Origin: Polaribacter sp. Q13
GTDB lineage: Bacteria > Bacteroidota > Bacteroidia > Flavobacteriales > Flavobacteriaceae
DNA length: 64,000 nucleotides
Direction of reading: 5' to 3'
NCBI RefSeq assembly: GCF_016858305.2
Contig: NZ_CP074436.1
Location: 1,012,001-1,076,000, forward strand
In this document: in pieces, positions 9,065-16,495 of the stretch
Numbering within the stretch: position 1 is the stretch's first letter
How the letters are laid out: each line of letters opens with the position of its first letter
Notes under the pieces: generated by a model
What the model saw: only the letters and a program-made list of their open reading frames with translations
Databases searched by the model: none
Told to the model about the DNA's origin: nothing
Translations under genes and position numbers: made by a program

Positions 9065-9134
9065 TGTCTGTTCGAGCCCAGTCGAGAACTAATAGTTATT
9101 ATATAACGAGCTCTCGACTCAGTTCGACCCGACA
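9065..9134. repeat. Dispersed palindromic repeat
   Basis: The left arm (about 9065-9088, tgtctgttcgagcccagtcg) is matched in inverse by the right arm ending gttcgacccgaca, 24 positions with about six mismatches. The core tcgag/ctcga words recur in other intergenic elements of the window (about 28852, 48348, 59816). It could also terminate transcription of the FAH gene. Confidence 0.55.
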
Positions 9135-9155
9135 AAATAGTATACTATTTTTTTT

Positions 9156-9668
9156 ATGAAAATTCGACTTTCCAAAATTGAAGATGTTTCAGAAATCATG
9201 ATGATTATTGATGATGCTAAAAACTATTTGGCTTCCTTAAATATTGATCAATGGCAAAACGGATATCCGAATACTACACAAGTAGAAAATGACATCAATA
9301 ATAAAGAAAGTTACGTTGTTGTAAATGATAAAAATACTGTCATGGCAACTTCCATGTTCACAACAAATCCAGAGCCAACCTACAAAGTTATTGATGGAAA
9401 TTGGTTGGTTGATGAAACTAAAACTTACGGAGTTATCCATAGAATGGCTATTAAAAAAGAATTCAGAAAGTTTGGTTTAGCAACATTTTTATTTGATGAA
9501 TTTCATCAACAATTAAAAAAGAATAACATTCAAAGTTTAAAGATTGATACACATGAAGATAATCTCGGAATGCAATCTTTACTCAAAAAATTGGGTTACA
9601 GCTATTGCGGAATTATTTATACCAATTACAAAGCAAAAAGATTAGCCTTTGAGAAAGTGATCTCTTAA
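9156..9668 (+). CDS. GNAT family N-acetyltransferase
   Basis: A 170-residue GNAT-fold protein. It begins MKIRLSKIEDVSEIM, the usual first strand and helix. The acetyl-CoA site is in the segment HRMAIKKEFRKFGLATFLFD (about 115-134), with K-x-F-R-K-F-G-L-A replacing the classic R/Q-x-x-G-x-G/A. The C-terminal half has the LLKKLGYSYCGII strand typical of the family. The acceptor is unknown. It is the only gene between two intergenic repeats. Confidence 0.85.
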   Translation: MKIRLSKIEDVSEIMMIIDDAKNYLASLNIDQWQNGYPNTTQVENDINNKESYVVVNDKNTVMATSMFTTNPEPTYKVIDGNWLVDETKTYGVIHRMAIKKEFRKFGLATFLFDEFHQQLKKNNIQSLKIDTHEDNLGMQSLLKKLGYSYCGIIYTNYKAKRLAFEKVIS

Positions 9669-9958
9669 AATAAACGTACAAAATTAAAACTTCTCGATAC
9701 AAAATTCTTGAAAATAATTTCACTCAATGTAACAGTAATTTTTACGATAAAAGTAAGAACAAACTGTTACTTTAAGTGATTTTTTTTAACAAAGAAATAG
9801 AAACTGTATAAAAAGTTTTTCTGTTAAAATAACCAAAAAATCAATTAATTAACAAGCTGTTTTGATAAAGTAAGTTAAAAAGGTTAAACATAAATTAAAA
9901 AAATATTTTTTTCTAGAAAAAGTTATTTATTTGTATCAAACAAATTAAATTTTTAATT

Positions 9959-10528
9959 ATGAAAAAAGTATTACTAGTAGCTGTATTAACCTTTTTAGGT
10001 TTTGCAAACATGAATGCACAAGACATTGAATTTGGTGCTAAAGCAGGATTAAATTTTGCTTCCGTTAATGGAGATAACACCAAAGATTTAGGCACTGTCA
10101 CCTCTTTTAATTTTGGTTTGATGGCAGAAATACCTTTTACAGAAAAATTTTCCTTTCAACCTGAAGTATTATTTTCTGGCCAAGGTTATAGTACAGGTCC
10201 AGGTACGGATGATGTAATTGCTTTAAATTATTTAAACATCCCATTAATGGGGAAATATTATATTACAAAAGGATTAAGTTTTGAAGCGGGACCACAAGTA
10301 GGATTCTTACTTTCAGCCAATAATAATGAAAATGATTTAGATGTTAAAAGTTCATTTAATACCTTAGATTTTGGTGTTAATTTAGGATTAGGATATAAAC
10401 TAGATAACGGACTTAATTTTAGTGCGCGTTATAATGTTGGTCTCTCTAACATTAATGATGTAGATGGTTTTTCAAATAAAAACAGAAACGGTGTGTTTCA
10501 AGTTTCTGTTGGCTACTTCTTTTTTTAA
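9959..10528 (+). CDS. Outer membrane beta-barrel (porin family) protein
   Basis: A 189-residue protein with a cleavable signal peptide ending ANMNAQ (about residue 20). The mature part is a series of amphipathic beta strands separated by short turns (EFGAKAGLNFAS, SFNFGLMAEIPF, LNIPLMGKYY) and ends in an aromatic, GYFFF, as outer-membrane barrels do. This is the outer-membrane beta-barrel domain family common in Bacteroidota. No specific substrate is implied. It has its own upstream region of about 290 AT-rich bases and a downstream terminator. Confidence 0.85.
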   Translation: MKKVLLVAVLTFLGFANMNAQDIEFGAKAGLNFASVNGDNTKDLGTVTSFNFGLMAEIPFTEKFSFQPEVLFSGQGYSTGPGTDDVIALNYLNIPLMGKYYITKGLSFEAGPQVGFLLSANNNENDLDVKSSFNTLDFGVNLGLGYKLDNGLNFSARYNVGLSNINDVDGFSNKNRNGVFQVSVGYFFF

Positions 10529-10574
10529 GACAACAAAATTATATAAGAAAAACACAAAATAAAACTATATTTAC

Positions 10575-10610
10575 AACCTCATAAATTCATTTTTATGAGG
10601 TTTCTTTTTT
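10575..10610 (+). terminator. Terminator after the barrel protein gene
   Basis: Stem aacctcataaa/tttatgaggtt (10575-10585 and 10592-10602) followed by a T-rich tail. Confidence 0.75.
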
Positions 10611-10632
10611 CTGATAAAATTCAAATAAAAAA

Positions 10633-12780
10633 ATGCAGTTACTTCAATATATAATTCAGCAAACACAACTTTCTCCTAAATCTGTAGAAAACACCATTTC
10701 ACTATTAAATGAAGACGCTACAATTCCTTTTATCAGTAGATATAGAAAGGAAATTACAGGTAATTTAGATGAAGTAGAAATTGGTGATATTGTAAAGTTT
10801 AAAGAGCTTTTTGAAGCGTTAGAAAAACGTAAAAAAACTATTTTAAAAGCATTAGAAGAGCAAGGAGTTTTATCTGATGAATTAGCACAAAAAGTAAACA
10901 CTTCTAAAGATTTAATTGAATTAGAAGATTTGTATTTACCCTTTAAGAAAAAACGAAAAACCAAAGCAGAAACTGCACGCTTACAAGGTCTAGAACCATT
11001 GGCAAAAATGATGATGAGTCAGCGTGTAAATGATTTGGAACATACAGCTTCTAAATACACATCCAACGAAGTTGAAACCATTGAAGATGCGCTAGAAGGC
11101 GCTCGTTATATTATTGCAGAATGGATAAATGAACGTACTGATATTCGTGGTACAATTAGACGAGAATTAGAAAGACATGCTACAATTTCATCGAAAGTTA
11201 TAAAGAGTAAAAAGGACGATACTTCGACTAAGCTCAGCACAAGTGAGAAAGCGCAGAAATTTAAAGACTATTTTGATTGGAGCGAATCTTTAAGTAAAAT
11301 TCCATCTCACAGATTATTAGCAATTTTAAGAGCAGAAAGCGAAGGTTTTATTCGTGTTAAAATAGAAATTGACAACGAAAGAATTCTTGAAAGAATAGAA
11401 AACCGAATTATCAATTCTCAAAACGATTGTACTCCTCAAATTGAACTCGCTATAAAAGATGCTTTTAAACGTTTATTGTATCCTTCTTTATCTAACGAAA
11501 GACTATCAATTGCTAAAGAAAAAGCAGATGAAGATGCCATTACCGTCTTTTCTAAAAACCTAAAACAACTACTTTTAGGTGCTCCTTTGGGCGAAAAAAA
11601 AATTTTAGCTATCGATCCTGGTTTTAAATCTGGTTGTAAAGTTGTGTGTTTAAATGAACAAGGAGAATTAGAACATAACGAAAACATTTATCCGCATGCG
11701 CCACAAAATCAATCTATAGAAGCTATTAAAAAAATAAGTTCTTTAGTAGAAGCGCATAAAATTGAAGCCGTTGCAATTGGTAACGGAACTGCTTCAAGAG
11801 AAACCGAGCAATTGGTTAAGAAAATTGAATTTAAAAATAATGTTGATGTTTTTGTGGTCAGTGAAGCTGGCGCGTCTATTTATTCGGCATCTAAAATTGC
11901 AAGAGACGAATTCCCAAATTTTGATGTTACCGTTCGTGGTTCTGTTTCAATCGGAAGACGTTTACAAGACCCTTTGGCAGAATTGGTAAAGATTGATGCA
12001 AAATCAATTGGAGTTGGCCAATACCAGCACGATGTAGATCAAACGAAGTTGAAAAAATCTTTAGACACCACTGTAGAAAGTTGTGTAAACACTATTGGCG
12101 TAAACATCAATACCGCAAGTGAATCTTTATTGAGTTATGTTTCTGGAATTGGTCCAAAACTAGCAGAAAACATCGTGAATTACAGAAACGAAAATGGTTC
12201 TTTTACTTCTAGAAATGTTATTAAAAAAGTGCCTCGATTAGGAGGAAAAGCCTACGAACAAGCTGCTGGTTTTTTACGTATTAAAAATGGAAAAAATCCG
12301 TTAGATGATTCTGGTGTGCATCCAGAAAGTTATGCATTGGTTGATAAAATAGCGAAAGACAATCAGAAAAAAGTATCCGAATTTATTGGTAATAAAGAAC
12401 TGATTCAAAAAATCGACCTAAAAAAATATATTACAGATACTATTGGTTTGCCTACTTTAGAAGACATTGTTAAAGAATTAGAAAAACCAGGTGTAGACCC
12501 AAGAGAAAAGGCAAAAGTATTTTCTTTTGATAAAAACATTAAAACGATTGCAGATTTAAGAATCGGACAAATATTACCAGGAATTGTAAATAACATTACC
12601 AATTTTGGTTGTTTTGTTGATGTTGGAATCAAAGAAAGTGGCTTAATTCACGTTTCTAATTTATCGGATACTTTTGTAAAAGATGTAAATGCCATTGTTA
12701 ATTTACAACAACAAATTATCGTAAAAGTACTAGAAGTTGATGTGGTTAGAAAACGTATTCAATTGGCTTTAGTAAAGTAA
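10633..12780 (+). CDS. tex: Tex-like RNA-binding transcriptional accessory protein
   Basis: A 715-residue Tex/YhgF protein: N-terminal helical domain, YqgF-like RNase H fold (ILAIDPGFKSGCK, about 324-336), helix-hairpin-helix (GIGPKLAENIVNYR) and a C-terminal S1 domain (residues about 640-713). Tex proteins bind nucleic acid and act in transcription and stress tolerance. Residues 197-204 (TSTKLSTS) are encoded by a piece of an intergenic-type repeat, read in frame with the unusual codons tcg, ctc and agc. A degraded second copy of the last 45 bases lies about 330 bases downstream. Confidence 0.92.
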   Translation: MQLLQYIIQQTQLSPKSVENTISLLNEDATIPFISRYRKEITGNLDEVEIGDIVKFKELFEALEKRKKTILKALEEQGVLSDELAQKVNTSKDLIELEDLYLPFKKKRKTKAETARLQGLEPLAKMMMSQRVNDLEHTASKYTSNEVETIEDALEGARYIIAEWINERTDIRGTIRRELERHATISSKVIKSKKDDTSTKLSTSEKAQKFKDYFDWSESLSKIPSHRLLAILRAESEGFIRVKIEIDNERILERIENRIINSQNDCTPQIELAIKDAFKRLLYPSLSNERLSIAKEKADEDAITVFSKNLKQLLLGAPLGEKKILAIDPGFKSGCKVVCLNEQGELEHNENIYPHAPQNQSIEAIKKISSLVEAHKIEAVAIGNGTASRETEQLVKKIEFKNNVDVFVVSEAGASIYSASKIARDEFPNFDVTVRGSVSIGRRLQDPLAELVKIDAKSIGVGQYQHDVDQTKLKKSLDTTVESCVNTIGVNINTASESLLSYVSGIGPKLAENIVNYRNENGSFTSRNVIKKVPRLGGKAYEQAAGFLRIKNGKNPLDDSGVHPESYALVDKIAKDNQKKVSEFIGNKELIQKIDLKKYITDTIGLPTLEDIVKELEKPGVDPREKAKVFSFDKNIKTIADLRIGQILPGIVNNITNFGCFVDVGIKESGLIHVSNLSDTFVKDVNAIVNLQQQIIVKVLEVDVVRKRIQLALVK
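11221..11245 (+). repeat. Dispersed-repeat fragment inside tex
   Basis: acttcgactaagctcagcac plus aagtg resembles the ttcgact...gctcag repeat common between genes in Flavobacteriaceae (recalled, not searched). It is in frame and adds about eight residues between two conserved Tex segments. Confidence 0.5.
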
Positions 12781-12810
12781 AATAAAATAATAATTTCTTA
12801 TATTTATAAA

Positions 12811-12957
12811 ATGAGCAATAAAACAGAAAATAATGATCTTTGGGATAATTTAACGGATTCTCAAAAGAATGAGATACAACAAGAAGTTAACGAATCAAAT
12901 AAAAAGAAAAAAGTCTCTTGGGAGGATGCTAAAAAAGAGCTTTCAAAATTGAAATAA
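12811..12957 (+). CDS. Small antitoxin-like protein (half antitoxin, no toxin)
   Basis: A 48-codon frame starting MSNKTENNDLWDNLTDSQKN and ending KKELSKLK. It aligns with the C-terminal third of the antitoxin encoded at 13155: LWDNLTDSQKNEIQQ against FWNDLSLSEKEEIEQ, and KKVSW against KRVSY. This C-terminal part is the toxin-binding tail in Bacteroidota antitoxins. No toxin frame follows. It is probably a remnant or a solitary antitoxin of a duplicated module. Confidence 0.6.
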   Translation: MSNKTENNDLWDNLTDSQKNEIQQEVNESNKKKKVSWEDAKKELSKLK

Positions 12958-13005
12958 AATGCAGTTCCTTCATGTTTTAGAAAGTAAAAAAGTTTTTTTT
13001 AAAAA

Positions 13006-13025
13006 ATATTTTTTGCAAAAAATAT
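13006..13025. repeat. Perfect 20-base palindrome
   Basis: atattttttgcaaaaaatat reads the same on both strands. It lies 130 bases before the antitoxin start, so it could be an operator for the toxin-antitoxin operon; this is inference only. Confidence 0.4.
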
Positions 13026-13067
13026 AAATACAATTCTTGCTTTTCTAAAACAAATAATTTTAAATTT

Positions 13068-13137
13068 TTAGAGGTTGATCTAGTTAGAAATCAAATTCAA
13101 TTGACTTTAATCAAGTCAATTAATAATTTATTATCTT
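13068..13137 (+). pseudogene. Decayed duplicate of the 3 prime end of tex
   Basis: The frame reads EVDLVRNQIQLTLIK and then runs on to a stop, against EVDVVRKRIQLALVK at the true end of tex. About 44 of the bases can be aligned with roughly ten differences, mostly silent or conservative. Confidence 0.7.
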
Positions 13138-13154
13138 TATAAAAAGAAAACAAA

Positions 13155-13523
13155 ATGGATATTCAAACAACAAAAATAGCATTGATAAAAGAAATTTTAG
13201 ATATTGAAAATCCGGAAACTCTTTTAAAAATAAGAAATATAATTGATGAATCTAATTTTGATATAAATACCGTTAATGAAAATAATATAGATTATGACAA
13301 TTTAAAACCTTCTCTACAAAAAAGAAAACTAGCATTTATTACTGATTTCATCAATTTAGAGAATGAAGAAACAATATCTAAACTTGAAAAATCACTTTCG
13401 CAAAACAATGATTTTTGGAATGATTTAAGTCTTTCAGAAAAAGAAGAAATTGAACAAGGTATTAAAGAATTAGACGAAGGTAAAAGAGTTTCTTATGAGT
13501 CTGTTTTAAATGAAGTCTCTTAA
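13155..13523 (+). CDS. Antitoxin of a RelE/ParE-type toxin-antitoxin module
   Basis: A 122-residue protein immediately upstream of a RelE/ParE-like toxin; the stop and the next start overlap in TAATG. The first 80 residues contain two similar helical units, KIALIKEILDIENPETLLKI (about 6-25) and KLAFITDFINLENEETISKL (about 59-78). The C-terminal part (WNDLSLSEKEEIEQGIKELD, then GKRVSYESV) is the usual toxin-neutralising tail. Most Bacteroidota antitoxins of this kind have a single N-terminal unit of about 30 residues, so the doubling is unusual. It probably autorepresses the operon. Confidence 0.82.
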   Translation: MDIQTTKIALIKEILDIENPETLLKIRNIIDESNFDINTVNENNIDYDNLKPSLQKRKLAFITDFINLENEETISKLEKSLSQNNDFWNDLSLSEKEEIEQGIKELDEGKRVSYESVLNEVS

Positions 13524-13825
13524 TGCAAGTTTTTTATTCCAAACTAGCAAGACTTAAATATATTAGAATAACAAATTATCTACTTGAAACCTGGAGCTTA
13601 CAAAGCAAAAACAATTTTATTAAAAAGTTTGATTTAAAAATTCAACAAATAAAATTACATCCCTATAGTTGCTTAGAATCATTTGAATATAAAGGTCTTT
13701 ACAAATGTGTTGTTACAAAACAAACCACTTTTTATTATAGAGTTCTTCAAAATCAACAAGAAATAGAAATCATTACTATTTTTGACACCAGACAAAATCC
13801 TAATAAGTTAAATAAAGATTTGTAA
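13523..13825 (+). CDS. RelE/ParE family toxin
   Basis: A 100-residue protein with the RelE/ParE fold: N-terminal strand MQVFYSKLARLKY, helices around residues 14-45 (LLETWSLQSKNNFIKKF), then the strand CVVTKQTTFYYRVL and the final IEIITIFDTRQNPNKL, the position of the conserved D-x-R/x-x-P motif. It begins one base inside the antitoxin stop, so the two are translationally coupled. ParE-like members poison gyrase and RelE-like members cut mRNA on the ribosome; the sequence does not decide between them. Confidence 0.85.
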   Translation: MQVFYSKLARLKYIRITNYLLETWSLQSKNNFIKKFDLKIQQIKLHPYSCLESFEYKGLYKCVVTKQTTFYYRVLQNQQEIEIITIFDTRQNPNKLNKDL

Positions 13826-13917
13826 AACTTCCCAAATAATTTTTAGCTTAAATTTATAAGGAATAAATCAAATGCGATACATAAAAACACTTAAGTAACC
13901 ATATACAAATTCCAATT

Positions 13918-13957
13918 TTAGACCTCACAGGTTTTAAAATCCTGTGAGGTCTTTTTA
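13918..13957. terminator. Bidirectional terminator hairpin
   Basis: gacctcacagg/cctgtgaggtc (13921-13951) with a 9-base loop and T run. The same gacctcaca word recurs at about 14055, just before topB, and a related hairpin lies at 62079. Confidence 0.7.
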
Positions 13958-14074
13958 GTTTCAATTAAATTCATAAAAAAAATATTGAATTGTTTATAAA
14001 TTTTAACTTTCATCAATTTTAAAAACTTGATATATTTCTTTTTTTCCTTAATTTCGACCTCACAAAAATAATCA

Positions 14075-16402
14075 ATGAAAGTCTGTATTGCCGAAAAGCC
14101 ATCTGTAGCAAGAGAAATAGCTAGTATTCTGGGAGCCAACACAAAACGTGATGGTTATTACGAAGGAAACGGTTATGCAGTAACGTATACATTCGGGCAT
14201 TTATGTACCCTTTTAGAACCTAAAGATTACAAACCGCATTGGAAAAGTTGGGATTTAAACAACTTACCCATGCTTCCAGAACGTTTTGATACCAAAGTTA
14301 CTGGAGATGCAGGAATAAAAAAACAATTCAATATTGTAAAATCTTTATTCGAAAAAGCAGACGTTATCATTAATTGTGGGGATGCGGGAACAGAAGGAGA
14401 ATTGATTCAGCGTTGGGTAATTAACCAATGTGGCTATAAAGGAAAAGTTCTCCGTTTATGGATTTCCTCCTTAACAGAAGAAGCTATTAAAGAAGGTTTT
14501 AACAACTTAAAACCAGCAGAACAATACGACAATTTATATTACGCAGGATATTCTAGAGCAATCGGAGATTGGCTTTTAGGTTTAAATGCAACTCGTTTAT
14601 ACACCGTAAAATTTGGCGGATTTAAACAGGTTTTATCGGTAGGTAGAGTACAAACTCCTACCCTAGCCATGTTGGTAAATCGTTATTTTGAAATTGAAAA
14701 CTTTAAACCACAACCGTATTGGGAATTACAAACAACCTATAGAAATACACTGTTTAATTATGAAGATGGTCGATTTTTAAAACAAGAAGACGGACAAGTT
14801 CTTGCTAATAAAGTTAAAGAATCTGATTTTGAAATTGTTTCTGTTACCAAGAAAAAAGGAAAAGAATACGCTCCTAAATTGTTTGATTTAACGGGTTTAC
14901 AAGTATATTGTAATAATAAATTTGGTTTTTCTGCAGATGAAACACTAAAAATGGTTCAGAAGTTATATGAGATGAAAGTGGTTACGTATCCAAGAGTTGA
15001 TACTACTTTTTTACCAAATGATGTGTATCCTAAAATTGCAGGAATTTTATCGAAATTAACTAATTACAGCGAGCTTACAGAACCGCTTTTAGGTAAAAAG
15101 ATCAAAAAATCAAAACGTGTTTTTGATGATAAAAAAGTAACGGATCACCACGCTATTATTCCTACCGGAATTCAGGGGAATTTACAATACAATCAGCAAC
15201 AAGTGTACGATATTATTACACGTAGATTTATTGGTGTTTTTTATCCAGATTCTGATGTTTCTAACACTTCTGTAATTGGTAAAGCGGCTGACGTTCCTTT
15301 TAAAACTACAGGTAAAGAAATTTTAACTAAAGGATGGCGTGTTGCTTTTGAAACTGAAGAAAGCAAGATTAAAAAAGAAATGAATGAGAAAACAACTTTG
15401 CCTTCTTTTGTAAAAGGAGAGAAAGGACCTCACGAACCTTCGTTTTTAGAAAAAGAAACAAAACCACCAAGAAACTTTACTGAAGCAAGTTTATTACGCG
15501 CCATGGAAACTGCCGGAAAGCAAGTTGATGATGATGAAATGCGAGAGCTCATGAAAGAAAACGGAATTGGTAGACCGTCTACAAGAGCAAGTATTATTGA
15601 AACTTTGTTCCGAAGAAAATATATTGAGCGTAAGAAAAAATTGGTTTTGCCTACACAAACGGGAATCGATTTAATTAATATTATTGATAACGAATTATTA
15701 AAATCTGCCGAATTAACTGGGCGTTGGGAAAAACGTTTAAAAGAAATTGAACGAGGAGAATTTAATGCCGGAACTTTTATAAATAATATGAAGAAAATGG
15801 TAGATGAATTGGTCTATGAGGTCCGTTCTAATACTTCTAAAAAACGAATTTCATCTAACTCTTCTGTCGTTGTGAGCGAAAAGAAGCAATCTGCTAGTTC
15901 AAAAACAAAATCTTCCAAAAAACAGGTTGCAGGTAAAACGTGTCCGAAATGTAAAAAAGGACACATTTTAAAAGGCTCCTCTGCTTTTGGGTGCTCTGAA
16001 TATAAAAATAATTGCGATTTAAAAATTCCTTTTGAAATCTATGGAAAAAAGGTTTCTGAAAACCAATTAATTAGATTGATTGATAAAGGATGTACAACCA
16101 ATTTAAAAGGTTTTAAGACCAACAATGGTTCTGTAGAAGGATTAATTAGATTTGATGATGATTTTAGTTTAAAATTAGAACCAAAACAAAAAGTTGCTAA
16201 TTCTAGCTCCGTTGAGAAGAGTTCTGATAAAATTATCTGTCCAAAATGTAAAAAAGGAACTATTTTAAAAGGAAAAACTGCTTACGGTTGTTCTAATTAT
16301 AAAAATGGTTGCGATTTCGTTTTCACCTTTGAAAACATCAAAAAAATAGCCAACGGAAAACCGTTGACTAAAGAATTGGTACTAAAAATTATAAGTGCTT
16401 AA
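14075..16402 (+). CDS. topB: DNA topoisomerase III
   Basis: A 775-residue type IA topoisomerase, which relaxes and decatenates DNA by single-strand passage. The TOPRIM domain has AEKPSVA (6-12) and CGDAGTEGELI (101-111), and the catalytic tyrosine is Tyr305 in VVTYPRVDTTFL. The second half of the barrel includes RPSTRASIIETL. After about residue 610 comes a serine- and lysine-rich linker, then two repeats of CPKCKKG...GCSxYKN.C, a topoisomerase zinc-ribbon-like domain, at about 625-650 and 720-745. The start is the ATG that gives the standard KVCIAEKPSVA beginning. Confidence 0.93.
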   Translation: MKVCIAEKPSVAREIASILGANTKRDGYYEGNGYAVTYTFGHLCTLLEPKDYKPHWKSWDLNNLPMLPERFDTKVTGDAGIKKQFNIVKSLFEKADVIINCGDAGTEGELIQRWVINQCGYKGKVLRLWISSLTEEAIKEGFNNLKPAEQYDNLYYAGYSRAIGDWLLGLNATRLYTVKFGGFKQVLSVGRVQTPTLAMLVNRYFEIENFKPQPYWELQTTYRNTLFNYEDGRFLKQEDGQVLANKVKESDFEIVSVTKKKGKEYAPKLFDLTGLQVYCNNKFGFSADETLKMVQKLYEMKVVTYPRVDTTFLPNDVYPKIAGILSKLTNYSELTEPLLGKKIKKSKRVFDDKKVTDHHAIIPTGIQGNLQYNQQQVYDIITRRFIGVFYPDSDVSNTSVIGKAADVPFKTTGKEILTKGWRVAFETEESKIKKEMNEKTTLPSFVKGEKGPHEPSFLEKETKPPRNFTEASLLRAMETAGKQVDDDEMRELMKENGIGRPSTRASIIETLFRRKYIERKKKLVLPTQTGIDLINIIDNELLKSAELTGRWEKRLKEIERGEFNAGTFINNMKKMVDELVYEVRSNTSKKRISSNSSVVVSEKKQSASSKTKSSKKQVAGKTCPKCKKGHILKGSSAFGCSEYKNNCDLKIPFEIYGKKVSENQLIRLIDKGCTTNLKGFKTNNGSVEGLIRFDDDFSLKLEPKQKVANSSSVEKSSDKIICPKCKKGTILKGKTAYGCSNYKNGCDFVFTFENIKKIANGKPLTKELVLKIISA

Positions 16403-16404
16403 AA

Positions 16405-16450
16405 TTTTAACGAGTTATCATTTCGAAATGAACTTTTTTAAGCGATTGAG
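16405..16450. repeat. Degenerate dispersed repeat after topB
   Basis: tatcatttcgaaatgaac and gcgattgagaaatttcac resemble the two ends of a common flavobacterial intergenic repeat (recalled). It lies between convergent topB and the acyl-CoA synthetase gene. Confidence 0.35.
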
Positions 16451-16495
16451 AAATTTCACATACTCTTTACACTAAGAACAAGTAAAATATATATC

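Larger units (their letters stand above)
12781..13154 (+). other. 374-base stretch with tex-tail echo, half antitoxin and palindrome
   Basis: Apart from the 48-codon frame, the stretch holds a perfect 20-base palindrome and a degraded second copy of the 3 prime end of tex, both listed separately. The sequence before each antitoxin start is also similar (cttatatttataaaatg and ttatctttataaaaag). Confidence 0.6.
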
